Assembly (NCBI RefSeq): GCF_036416795.1
Contig: NZ_CP143867.1
Location: forward strand, 4,022,001 to 4,086,000
DNA from: Bacteroides sp. MSB163
GTDB taxonomy: Bacteria; Bacteroidota; Bacteroidia; Bacteroidales; Bacteroidaceae
Direction: 5' to 3'
Length of the DNA: 64,000 nt
Shown here piece after piece: positions 55,213 through 62,622 of this stretch (position 1 is its first letter; each line of letters begins with the position of its first letter). A program made the position numbers and the translations under genes. The notes below the pieces were generated by a model, which saw nothing but the letters and a program-made list of their open reading frames with translations, made no database searches and was not told the origin of the DNA.

Positions 55213-55380
55213 GGTACGGGACATTACTCTATCCCTAAGGTCAGGTATGTAGCGCACCCTTAACGCAGGAAGAGTAAGCCCGTACCAATAACTGATACAG
55301 GCTACGCTCATCCGGTCGTTAGATACAAATCGCTACATTTTAACCTAACCGAAGGAGGACATGATATATGTTAAAATATC
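55213..55380 (-). ncRNA. Structured leader or small RNA upstream of the HTH/coiled-coil gene
   Basis: Plus-strand coordinates: GGTACGGG (55213-55220) pairs with CCCGTACC (55279-55286), and directly inside TTACTCT (55224-55230) pairs with AGAGTAA (55271-55277), giving a 15-bp interrupted stem. ATGTAGCG (55247-55254) in its loop is complementary to CGCTACAT (55331-55338) outside it, which could form a pseudoknot or alternative fold. A further hairpin with GACATGAT arms lies near 55358-55388. The direction is inferred from the promoter box at 55403-55410. No known riboswitch class was recognised. Confidence 0.5.
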
Positions 55381-55402
55381 ATCATGTCAAATAGTTCAGT
55401 TG

Positions 55403-55410
55403 CAAAGATA
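55403..55410 (-). promoter_or_regulatory. Bacteroidetes -7 box upstream of the structured leader
   Basis: TATCTTTG on the minus strand, about 250 bp before the ATG at 55151. Confidence 0.5.
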
Positions 55411-55477
55411 CGTCTTTTTTCACATTTAACAACGAAATCATGGATTTGTTTCTCCATTTTGCGTAACTTTTCTGTTT

Positions 55478-55663
55478 AGTAGCACTTAAAAAAATAACTT
55501 GGTACATAAGCAAGTGCAGCGAGTAAGCGCATAAATGGTAATTTAATGAAGAATTTGGCTGCGCTATGCAAGCATGCCGCAAGGTAATTCTTCATTCTTC
55601 ATTCTTAGTTCTTCATTTCGATAAATTATCATTTATGCACCAACTTATTTTTTAAGCGTTACT
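55478..55663. repeat. Fold-back (nested inverted repeat) element
   Basis: Three nested arms pair in order: 55478-55503 with 55639-55663 (imperfect, core CTTAAAAAAATAACTTGGT), 55530-55544 with 55623-55637 (14 of 15), and 55545-55555 with 55586-55596 (AATGAAGAATT, perfect). The right half has a short run of ATTCTTC-type repeats. No gene is in it. This resembles a small non-coding palindromic element or the relic of one. It fills much of the 735-bp gap 55152-55886. Confidence 0.55.
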
Positions 55664-55767
55664 TTGTCTTTTGAGTTTTGCTTTGATTTAAGTCTTGAAT
55701 AGGCTTGTTTTGCAATAGCCATTTCGCTCTGCCTGATGGCAAAAAGTGACAGGTGTTTTTTTGTTTT

Positions 55768-55866
55768 CTTGGAAAAGTGGCATAAAAAGTGTCTCTTTGC
55801 CTTGGATAAGTGGCGTAATTATGGTAGTTTTGTCTTGGAAAAACGGAAATAGGTGTTTTCGTCGTT
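55768..55866. repeat. Array of three direct repeats, 33-bp period, before ATPase 1
   Basis: CTTGGAAAAGTGGCATAA starts at 55768, CTTGGATAAGTGGCGTAA at 55801 and CTTGGAAAAACGGAAATA at 55834: exactly 33 bp apart. A degenerate fourth unit starts at 55735. A TAGTTTTG -7 box (55825-55832) lies between units 2 and 3, and the CTTGG of unit 2 falls at the -33 position. Unit 2 is preceded by TTTGC, giving TTTGCCTTGG, close to the TTTGCTTTGG of the array before ATPase 2. Confidence 0.75.
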
Positions 55867-55886
55867 TAGGGTAAACTGTAGAAGCC

Positions 55887-57233
55887 ATGCTGAAAAGAAA
55901 GATTGACCATTACATTAAGCGTTATTATGAGATCACTCGTAATGCTTTGCTTGTTACCGGTGCGCGCCAAATCGGTAAAACTTATTCTATCCGGGAATTT
56001 GGAAAGTCGTTCAAGAGTTTTGTCGAGATAAACTTCATAGATAATCCTGAAGCTGTAGAAGTCTTTAGAGGTGCAAAGGGGAGTGCGGATATACTGTTTC
56101 GTTTGTCGGCTATGACTACAATTCCACTGATTAAAGGTGAAACACTCATATTTTTCGATGAGGTACAGAAGTGTCCTGAGATGGTTACAGCCATCAAATT
56201 CTTAGTAGATGAGGGTTCGTATCGTTATATTTTGAGTGGGTCACTGCTTGGCGTAGAGCTGAAGGATTTGCGTTCGGAACCTGTGGGATATATGGGAATC
56301 AAAGATATGTATCCCCTCGATTTCGAGGAGTTTATTTCGTGTGTGGGCATTAATGATAAGATAATCGACTCTCTGCGTAATGCTTGGGAAAGTCGCGTGG
56401 CGGTGGATGAATTTGTCCACTCTAAAATCATGGAATTGTTCCGCTTGTATCTGGTTGTGGGCGGTATGCCTGCTGCCGTGAGCAAATATATCGAGAGTAA
56501 TAATTTGCAAGCAGTAATGGCTGTGCAGCAGGATATCATTCGTTTGTATAAGCGTGACATTGCTCAATATGATCCTGATAACAAACTTTATATAGAAGAG
56601 ATTTTTAATCTCATTCCGCCTGAACTCGATGCCAAGAATAAACGGTTTATCTTGAAAAAACTCAACGAGAATGCCAAGTTTGAACGTTATCAGAACAGTT
56701 TTCTTTGGTTGAAAAATGCGGGGGTTGCATTATCTGTTTATAATGTGGAAGAACCTAAGATACCCTTATTGCTTGCTCGCTCACGCAATCTGTTCAAACT
56801 TTTTCAGAACGATATAGGCTTGCTCGCCGCTCAATATGCCGAAGGCATTCAATTACGAATTATCAGGGGTGAGAAGAATATTAATTTTGGTTCCGTATAC
56901 GAGAATGCGGTTGCTCAAGAATTGGTGGCGCATGGCATAGAACCCTATTATTATAACAATAAGAAGCGAGGCGAATTAGACTTTGTCATCGAACTTGACG
57001 GTAAAGTATTACCCATCGAGGTGAAGTCGGGAAAAGATTATGAGGTGCATCGTGCTCTGTCTAATATCATGGATTGTAAAGAGTATGATCTTTCCGAGGC
57101 TGTAGTCTTCTGTAATGATAACCTACGAGTGGAGGGCAAATTAGTGTATGCTCCCATTTACATGGTGATGTTCCTAGAAAAGAGTAATGTGGCGCCAACT
57201 TATTACAAGGTCGATTTGTCGATGTTACAGTAA
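55887..57233 (+). CDS. AAA ATPase with DUF4143 (ATPase 1)
   Basis: A 448-residue cytoplasmic protein. Walker A is GARQIGKTY (residues 26-34) and Walker B is LIFFDEVQ near residue 89, followed by the sensor-like ILSGSLLG. The C-terminal half is the DUF4143 region with a PD-(D/E)XK-like motif (RGELDFVIELDGKVLPIEVKSG). Such proteins are abundant in Bacteroides with unclear roles. Its start is preceded by a 33-bp-period repeat array at 55768-55866. Directly after its stop lies a displaced piece of the VapE-type gene, suggesting the 3' border is a recombination point. Confidence 0.88.
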   Translation: MLKRKIDHYIKRYYEITRNALLVTGARQIGKTYSIREFGKSFKSFVEINFIDNPEAVEVFRGAKGSADILFRLSAMTTIPLIKGETLIFFDEVQKCPEMVTAIKFLVDEGSYRYILSGSLLGVELKDLRSEPVGYMGIKDMYPLDFEEFISCVGINDKIIDSLRNAWESRVAVDEFVHSKIMELFRLYLVVGGMPAAVSKYIESNNLQAVMAVQQDIIRLYKRDIAQYDPDNKLYIEEIFNLIPPELDAKNKRFILKKLNENAKFERYQNSFLWLKNAGVALSVYNVEEPKIPLLLARSRNLFKLFQNDIGLLAAQYAEGIQLRIIRGEKNINFGSVYENAVAQELVAHGIEPYYYNNKKRGELDFVIELDGKVLPIEVKSGKDYEVHRALSNIMDCKEYDLSEAVVFCNDNLRVEGKLVYAPIYMVMFLEKSNVAPTYYKVDLSMLQ

Positions 57234-57236
57234 TCC

Positions 57237-57320
57237 TCCAGCGTCACTACGCCGTTGTAGTGTTTCTGTTTTCGCCTATTGTCTCTGCTTCTTCCGAATT
57301 CCACGGAGGGATAAATGCGC
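57237..57320 (-). pseudogene. 84-bp displaced fragment of the BT4734/VapE-type gene
   Basis: It matches 62031-62114, inside the intact gene at 60209-62302, at 79 of 84 positions in the same orientation. It would encode part of the N-terminal domain (YPSVEFGRSRDN and KHYNGVV). It begins four bases after the stop codon of ATPase 1. Nothing else of the gene is present here. Confidence 0.85.
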
Positions 57321-57354
57321 ATCATCTTTGGAATGTATCAACTATATTCCTTGA

Positions 57355-57420
57355 AAGTTTGAAGTATACTTAAAACTTTTCTTTATCTTTATAGAAGTTT
57401 GAAGTATACTTAAAACTTTT
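57355..57420. repeat. Two 26-bp direct repeats, each a palindrome
   Basis: Identical 26-mers at 57355-57380 and 57395-57420, 40 bp apart. Each contains a near-perfect palindrome centred on AAGTATACTT and flanked by AAGTTT and AAACTT (22 of 24 positions symmetrical), as in an operator for a dimeric protein. They sit just before a truncated ATPase gene at 57426. Confidence 0.8.
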
Positions 57421-57425
57421 AGCGT

Positions 57426-57533
57426 ATGGAATTTCCTAAGGCACTGATTAAAAGAAATGGCTATATGGAAAGAATGAAGCCATTCATGAGGAAAAATATT
57501 GCCAAAGTCCATAAGGACTCAGCAAGGTCATAA
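57426..57533 (+). pseudogene. Truncated N-terminus of a third DUF4143-type ATPase
   Basis: A 35-codon frame beginning MEFPKALIKRNGYMERMKPF and reaching MRKNIAKV before it diverges and stops. The pattern (Tyr-containing helix, then Lys-x-Ile-x-Lys-Val) is that of the segment just before Walker A in DUF4143-type ATPases. No Walker A is left, so the gene has been cut by a deletion. The palindromic repeats at 57355-57420 are probably its control region. Confidence 0.5.
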
Positions 57534-57579
57534 AAGAAGGACTAATATTTAATGAATACATATATAGCATTATGAATAT

Positions 57580-57759
57580 ATGAAAGATGAAGCAATAAAA
57601 CATATAATTAGCAGGTGTAATCTAAATGAAATAGTTGATATACTGTCCGATAAATTGAGTGGTTCAGAGTTAAACTCTTTGCTATTAGAGGTGTTTGACA
57701 GGCGTACCACAAAAGAAACACCATCTTCCTTATTGAGTAAATACAGTAAAACAAATTGA
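57580..57759 (+). pseudogene. N-terminal part of a frameshifted synthetase-like gene
   Basis: A 59-codon frame with SDKLSGSELNSLLLEVFDRR and TPSSLLSKY, ending in TGA at 57757-57759. The following frame (57756-58514) overlaps it by three bases in the -1 register and continues without a plausible start other than TTG. The end of the first and the start of the second look like consecutive parts of one protein, so a single-base indel probably split the gene. Coupled translation of two proteins cannot be excluded. Confidence 0.5.
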
Positions 57760-58514
57760 CTAAACCTGCACAATTAGATTTTCTGGAATTTAAAGAGGAA
57801 GAATTGGAATGCTGTAAAATAATTGCGAATAATAACTATGAATTAATTGAGTTATCCCCTGTTGCTCAATTAGGTACAAGTAGTGTAATGGCAACAGTAA
57901 ATCAAAAAAAAGTTCTTACAGCACTAAGAAACACGGAAGTTCAGTCCGACCCAACAAATGCAATAGCTTTGCATTATGCTTCATTAAAGAAAAGTAATGA
58001 ACTGTCTGAGAAAACATATAATTTTGGTAATGTATCAAGAGTTATAAGAACTCAGGTTTTCTCAAACCCAAATTTTACGCCTCATTTTCCTCTTTTGTGC
58101 CTAATCTCGTGCGGTATGGATACGGGTAGTTTTGAATTTGAAAGAACTGAATTGCATAAACATTTAGCCATAACACAGAAGGTCTGCAAAGAAGTCTTTG
58201 GGTTTGAAAATATATTTTTTGAAATTATACCCTGCAAAGGATATGATGAAAAAAGTCAATTGGTATCAGATACCTTTTTTTATACTAAAAATAGCGGTTT
58301 GGATATTCGTATTGCCAAATCAGATTCACATAATAATTATTACTACGGCATTAGAATTAAAGCTAAGATTATTATTGATGGGGTAGAACATGAAATAGGT
58401 GATGGAGGATTACTTAACTGGACTCAAAACTTATTGGCAAATAAAAAAGAACGTATGCTCACAATGGGGATAGGGATACAATTATTGCACTTATTTAAGA
58501 AACAAAAATGTTGA
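57756..58514 (+). CDS. Class II aminoacyl-tRNA synthetase-like core protein
   Basis: A 252-residue frame starting with TTG. It has features of the class II synthetase/HisZ fold: LIELSPVAQLGTSSVMATV, TEVQSDPTNAIALHYAS, VSRVIRTQVF (motif-2-like Arg), SCGMDTGSFEFERTELHKHL and a C-terminal DGGLLNWTQNLLANKKERMLTMGIG (motif-3-like). No anticodon-binding domain is present. The role is unknown; related stand-alone cores activate or sense amino acids. It probably lost its native N-terminus to the preceding frame by a frameshift. Confidence 0.55.
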   Translation: MTKPAQLDFLEFKEEELECCKIIANNNYELIELSPVAQLGTSSVMATVNQKKVLTALRNTEVQSDPTNAIALHYASLKKSNELSEKTYNFGNVSRVIRTQVFSNPNFTPHFPLLCLISCGMDTGSFEFERTELHKHLAITQKVCKEVFGFENIFFEIIPCKGYDEKSQLVSDTFFYTKNSGLDIRIAKSDSHNNYYYGIRIKAKIIIDGVEHEIGDGGLLNWTQNLLANKKERMLTMGIGIQLLHLFKKQKC

Positions 58515-58591
58515 AATCTAAAGTCATATACGAAAGCGAAATAAACGAACATGTTAAGGTTATATACACCTATAAAGATACTTATCAATAA
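58508..58591 (+). CDS. Very short frame overlapping the synthetase-like gene
   Basis: Twenty-seven codons (MLKSKVIYESEINEHVKVIY, then TYKDTYQ). Its ATG overlaps the stop of the preceding gene by seven bases, as in tight operons. It may be the remaining start of a truncated gene. Coding status is doubtful. Confidence 0.3.
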   Translation: MLKSKVIYESEINEHVKVIYTYKDTYQ

Positions 58592-58624
58592 TTATTAGGG
58601 GTGTAGTTGCAAATTTGATAAGTC

Positions 58625-58706
58625 TTGCTTTGGTTTTAGTACAGGAAAATAAGATTTTTGCTTTGGTTTTAGTCTGAAAAATGCATCTTTTTGCTTTGGT
58701 TTTAGT
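58625..58706. repeat. Array of three identical direct repeats, 33-bp period, before ATPase 2
   Basis: TTGCTTTGGTTTTAGT occurs without change at 58625-58640, 58658-58673 and 58691-58706; starts are exactly 33 bp apart and the 17-bp spacers differ. The TTTG in the third copy is 18 bp before the -7 box at 58717, so it can act as the -33 element. The array fills most of the gap before the ATPase start at 58748. Confidence 0.85.
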
Positions 58707-58716
58707 ATTTATATCT

Positions 58717-58724
58717 TATCTTTG
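58717..58724 (+). promoter_or_regulatory. Promoter of ATPase 2
   Basis: TATCTTTG -7 box, with TTTG at 58695-58698 (inside the third repeat) as the -33 box. The leader would be only about 17 nt. Confidence 0.7.
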
Positions 58725-58747
58725 TGCTGATTATTAATAATTTATAT

Positions 58748-60088
58748 ATGTTTCAGAGATTAGCACTTAAAGCCCTTCGTCAATGGGCAGAAAAAGAAGG
58801 ACGTAAGCCTCTGGTGCTTAGAGGGGCAAGACAAGTGGGAAAGACTACATTGGTCAAGATATTTGCAGAAGAGTTTGATGTATTCATCTATTTGAATCTG
58901 GAAGAGAAGGTAAATGCCGACCTGTTTACTATGGACGTTTCCTTTGAAGATTTACTGGGGGGTATTTATGTTAAAGCTGGTATTAAGATGGAGAATCAAC
59001 GGACCCTGATTTTCATAGATGAAATACAGAATGTTCCGGATGCGGTAAAGGTTCTTCGTTACTTTTATGAGAAACGTCCTGATCTCTATGTGATAGCTGC
59101 CGGATCATTGTTGGAAAGTCTCGTAGGTAACCATATTTCTTTTCCGGTAGGTCGTGTAGAATATATGGCGTTACATCCATGTACGTTTACTGAATTTCTG
59201 GGAGCATTGGGAGAGAATATTCTGGTGGAGCAAATAGAACAGTTGGAAGTGCCGCAGTCAGTACATAGTTATGTGATGGATTTATTTAAAAAGTATATGA
59301 TTGTGGGAGGGCTTCCTGAAGCTGTGGCGAATTATGCCAAACGGAAAGGCTGGGTGGGTTTGAATGAGATATTTAATTCTTTATTGTCCGGCTACAAAGA
59401 TGATATTGAAAAGTATGCACAACGTCCTAAAGAGCAAGATATCCTTCGCTATATTTTGAATTATGGCTGGGGATTGGCCGGGCAACGCTTCCAGTTCTCC
59501 AAATTCTGTAGTTCTTCCTATAAGTCGGCAGAAATGGGTAATGCGTTCAGAACTTTGGAGAAAACTTTTTTGTTGGAACTGGTCTATCCATTGATTTCCA
59601 CTTCATTTCCTATTCTTCCGGATTTGAAAAGAAGTCCAAAATTGTTGTGGTTGGACACTGGATTGGTTAATTATGTAGCTGGAATGCAGGAGAGTTTGTT
59701 GTTCACTTCTGATACAGATGAATTATGGAATGGGCATATTGCTGAACAGGTAGTAGGACAGGAATTGTTGGGGGCTTCTTTTGCCTTTGGAGGCAAACGC
59801 ATGTTTTGGGTTCGCGATGCCCGTAATTCACAAGCGGAGGTGGACTTTGTATATAAATATAAATCACATTTGATACCTGTTGAGGTGAAGACGGGGGATA
59901 ATTCTAAGCTGCGTTCTTTGCATCAGTATATGGATGAGTCCCAAGAGGACATTGCTTTGCGTCTATGGAACGGACCCTTGACTTCCGATTTGATACGTTT
60001 GCCTTCCGGCAAACAATACACATTATATAATGTGCCATTTTACTATGCCGGACAACTGGAAACCTTTTTCAATAATAAGTTTGCATAG
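58748..60088 (+). CDS. AAA ATPase with DUF4143 (ATPase 2)
   Basis: The ATG at 58748 is preferred because an earlier in-frame GTG at 58724 lies in the promoter box. The 446-residue protein has Walker A (GARQVGKTTL, near residue 28), Walker B (LIFIDEIQN), AAGSLLESL, the DUF4143 region and a C-terminal nuclease-like motif (AEVDFVYKYKSHLIPVEVKTG). It shares architecture with ATPase 1 but is clearly divergent in sequence. A strong hairpin terminator follows. The array of three identical repeats upstream is part of its promoter. Confidence 0.9.
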   Translation: MFQRLALKALRQWAEKEGRKPLVLRGARQVGKTTLVKIFAEEFDVFIYLNLEEKVNADLFTMDVSFEDLLGGIYVKAGIKMENQRTLIFIDEIQNVPDAVKVLRYFYEKRPDLYVIAAGSLLESLVGNHISFPVGRVEYMALHPCTFTEFLGALGENILVEQIEQLEVPQSVHSYVMDLFKKYMIVGGLPEAVANYAKRKGWVGLNEIFNSLLSGYKDDIEKYAQRPKEQDILRYILNYGWGLAGQRFQFSKFCSSSYKSAEMGNAFRTLEKTFLLELVYPLISTSFPILPDLKRSPKLLWLDTGLVNYVAGMQESLLFTSDTDELWNGHIAEQVVGQELLGASFAFGGKRMFWVRDARNSQAEVDFVYKYKSHLIPVEVKTGDNSKLRSLHQYMDESQEDIALRLWNGPLTSDLIRLPSGKQYTLYNVPFYYAGQLETFFNNKFA

Positions 60089-60133
60089 TTTGTCAGCACT
60101 TCAGCACAACTCTATTTAATCTATTGAAACAGA

Positions 60134-60160
60134 AACGGTTGCCGTATGACGGCAACCGTT
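60134..60160. terminator. Strong hairpin terminator
   Basis: AACGGTTGCCG (60134-60144) and CGGCAACCGTT (60150-60160) form an 11-bp perfect stem with a 5-nt loop, between convergent genes. A second imperfect hairpin (GTGATAA to TTATCGTTAC) follows at once. Confidence 0.8.
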
Positions 60161-60208
60161 GTGATAAGTGACGGCAAACCGTTTATCGTTACACTGAAAA
60201 ATAAATTA

Positions 60209-62302
60209 TTATAACTTTTCTACCCGGTATACAATGCCTTTGCAAGTTCGCTTATATTCCAGGTTATTCTTCCGTAATATCCTTCCGAAGTGATTTACAT
60301 TGCTTGCTGTCAGCTTAATATCCCTATTCTTACTCCGTAGATGTTCCAGTATTTGCATGGGAGACAAGTATTCGCCTTCTTCTCCCTCTTCCGGTGAACG
60401 AAAATAACAATGGAATAGCTGCTCAACCGGGCTCATTTGCTCGAATTCCCGGTTCGTTTCACGCAAAATAGCCTCATCGGCATCATCAAACCAATAACGT
60501 TCGCCCTTTACGATGGCTTCCATCGCCTGTGCATAGAGTTGGCGGTAGTTGATGGTTACGTTGGTATCAATCGGTGCGGTCACTTCTATGCAGATGAAAC
60601 GGCGGCTGCCGCTCGGATCGGTCAGCAAGTCTTTCTGATTGCTTGTCCCGATGAACGAGGCATAGCGCCGCATTTCCTGTATGCTGCTGCCATACGGTTT
60701 GCGCAGGTTGGCAACGGGCTTTTGCAATAAATGCTTCAGAAAGCCCTGCTGATTGATGCTGACCTGGTCGAATTCATCGATGTTGATCAGCATAAAGCGC
60801 CCCAGATACAGTTCCGCATCCCGTTTGCTCTTGAAGTCCAGGCTGTCGGTGTAGCCGAAACGGAGTTCGGGTGGAAGGATGATGCGGCAATAGGTCGATT
60901 TCCGAAAACCCTGCGCACCCACCAATAGGGGAGATGTACTGTTGGAATGCAACTTATCGAGCCCCCTCCAATGCGCCACCATATTCAGAAACCAGCGGTA
61001 GAAAAGTTCCCTCCAATGAGGATTGTTGCAGGGTACAAGGTCGGCCAGCGCGCGGATACGGTCTTTTCCGTCCCAGCGGCCCAGATTGCAGAGGTAGTCT
61101 TCCACCGGATTATAAAGCGGTACTCGATTGGAGGATAAATACCTGTTCACATCCCTGTCCCACACACGGATACCTTCTTGCAGGGCATCCATTGCCACGC
61201 TGTTTTTTACACGCTGGTCAACGGGCTGGAAATAAAAATGAATGGAGTCCCGTTGCCGGTATTCCAGGTCGCTCGTCAAAGCATTGAAACGGAATTCGTA
61301 CCTGCGTTCCATAAATTCATTTAGTCGGAAAGCAGTATCTTGTTCCGGTGTCAGCGATTTTCTTTTGCCAAATCCTTTGCATTCCTGATAGAGGTTGTGG
61401 ACAGTTGTCCGCACGGTTGGTTCGTCCGCCTGCTTGAAATAATGTATCATGACTTGGCGTACAGTCTCTTCCTCCGGTATGCCTGCCTTGAAACAGTGTT
61501 CTGCCAGGCACACCAGCAGTTGCTGCAAGTCGTCGCCCCGTTTCCATTCTTCCATTTCATTCAGTGCTTTGCTGAGGGTTGTTTCAAACAATAATGTGAA
61601 GGTCTGCGAGGTTTCGTAACCCGGTTTCAGTCTTGACAATGGGTTCTTTTCCGTCAGTTGGCGTTGCCGGAAAGTTTCTTCGCCGGGCATACCGAAGGGC
61701 TGCTCAAGGCAGAAAGGAATGGCTTGCCGGTTGAAGTAGGGATATGCATCAAGCGTCATGCGGCAGCTTTGCGTCATAGAAGGCTCTCGCAGCGTGATGG
61801 GAAACGGTAATATGGGCTGGTAGCATTGCACTGCCATGCGGTAGGCGTGTGCGTGAAAAGACTCCATGTTTTCTTCTTTCACCGGCAAATTTCCGTCCGG
61901 CAGGGCGAATTTCACCCAGATTTTCACACTCCGTCCACTGCTTCCGGCAAAAGCCGCCCAAGTTTGCGGTAACAAAGCCGCCTGCCGTTTCACCAGTTCC
62001 ACTTCGGACAATCCGGCCAAATGGTTTACTTCCAACATCACTACGCCGTTGTAGTGTTTCAGTTTTCGCCCGTTGTCTCTGCTTCTTCCGAATTCCACGG
62101 AGGGATAAATGCGCGGCAACTTGTCGATGTGTTCATAGTATCCTCCGCTGTCAGGATTCGTGTAAAGGAGCATGGAGCGCAATCTTGTGACGTGTTCCTC
62201 TTTGGTTTCTGTTTTTATCCGGTCTATCCATGCGTCAGCTTCGCAGGTGCTGAGGGTTTCTTTTCCACTCTCCCGGTCTTCTCTGATAAGAGTTATTTTC
62301 AT
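60209..62302 (-). CDS. BT4734/VapE-type primase-helicase-like protein
   Basis: The ATG at 62302 (KITLIRED start) is preferred to the one at 62332; it gives 697 residues. The N-terminal part (to about 190) is the BT4734/BF3469 domain (SVEFGRSRDNGRKLKHYNGVV, FAGSSGRSVKIWVKF), resembling a primase-like fold. The C-terminal part is a VapE ATPase: Walker A GAQGFRKST, Walker B LINIDEFDQ and IGTSNQKDLLTDPSGSRRF. Such proteins occur in Bacteroides mobile regions, often beside HU-like genes, as here. An 84-bp copy of its 5' part lies at 57237-57320. Confidence 0.85.
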   Translation of the reverse strand: MKITLIREDRESGKETLSTCEADAWIDRIKTETKEEHVTRLRSMLLYTNPDSGGYYEHIDKLPRIYPSVEFGRSRDNGRKLKHYNGVVMLEVNHLAGLSEVELVKRQAALLPQTWAAFAGSSGRSVKIWVKFALPDGNLPVKEENMESFHAHAYRMAVQCYQPILPFPITLREPSMTQSCRMTLDAYPYFNRQAIPFCLEQPFGMPGEETFRQRQLTEKNPLSRLKPGYETSQTFTLLFETTLSKALNEMEEWKRGDDLQQLLVCLAEHCFKAGIPEEETVRQVMIHYFKQADEPTVRTTVHNLYQECKGFGKRKSLTPEQDTAFRLNEFMERRYEFRFNALTSDLEYRQRDSIHFYFQPVDQRVKNSVAMDALQEGIRVWDRDVNRYLSSNRVPLYNPVEDYLCNLGRWDGKDRIRALADLVPCNNPHWRELFYRWFLNMVAHWRGLDKLHSNSTSPLLVGAQGFRKSTYCRIILPPELRFGYTDSLDFKSKRDAELYLGRFMLINIDEFDQVSINQQGFLKHLLQKPVANLRKPYGSSIQEMRRYASFIGTSNQKDLLTDPSGSRRFICIEVTAPIDTNVTINYRQLYAQAMEAIVKGERYWFDDADEAILRETNREFEQMSPVEQLFHCYFRSPEEGEEGEYLSPMQILEHLRSKNRDIKLTASNVNHFGRILRKNNLEYKRTCKGIVYRVEKL

Positions 62303-62496
62303 CCGTATATGTGTTTTGAAATAATTGAGCAATAAGGGTTATTCCTTAGCGACTGCAAGGTACGCATAATATGCGCTGAAAGCAAATTATAAATGCCTTT
62401 TATGATTCTATTTATCCTTAAAGACTGTCGTCCTAAATGCATGAGAAAAATTAACGAATACTTAAGGGAAAACTTGCTTTTGCCTTATTGATTTCG

Positions 62497-62504
62497 TATC
62501 TTTG
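62497..62504 (+). promoter_or_regulatory. Bacteroidetes -7 box of the HU-like gene
   Basis: TATCTTTG directly at the left edge of the 35-bp inverted repeat, so transcripts would begin in the hairpin arm. It is 244 bp before the ATG at 62748. The rest of the 445-bp gap 62303-62747 shows nothing else clear. Confidence 0.55.
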
Positions 62505-62622
62505 CTTACTCTAAAACTTCGTCCTGCAATTGCGGGCCCGATGGTTTCGATATGGGAACCAAGCATCCTGCAACTGCCCACCGGACAGCCCGCAATTGCA
62601 GGACGAAGTTTTGGAGTAAGCA
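62503..62622. repeat. 35-bp inverted repeat in the leader of the HU-like gene
   Basis: Arm 62503-62537 is the reverse complement of 62588-62622 at 34 of 35 positions, with a 50-nt loop. Each arm contains the palindrome GCAATTGC. Because the promoter box ends at 62504, the RNA would fold this hairpin at its extreme 5' end. Confidence 0.8.

Noticed and set aside
55213..55340. A tRNA gene in the gap 55152-55886
   Set aside because: No T-arm consensus, no CCA-side acceptor pairing and no anticodon arm of the right size were found.
55358..55430. A tiny plus-strand gene after the GGAGG near 55352
   Set aside because: The possible peptides are 8-22 residues, lie in a hairpin, and oppose the minus-strand promoter at 55403; no support for translation.
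57237..57320. An insertion sequence remnant after ATPase 1
   Set aside because: The sequence is explained by similarity to the VapE-type gene at 62031-62114; no transposase-like sequence is present.
55768..58706. The 33-bp-period arrays as small CRISPR arrays
   Set aside because: Only three units each, repeats of 16-18 bp with 17-bp spacers, overlapping promoters, and no cas genes nearby.
62503..62622. Invertible promoter (phase-variation switch) bounded by the 35-bp inverted repeats
   Set aside because: The loop is only 50 bp and the promoter box lies outside it, so inversion would not turn transcription around; no recombinase gene is adjacent.
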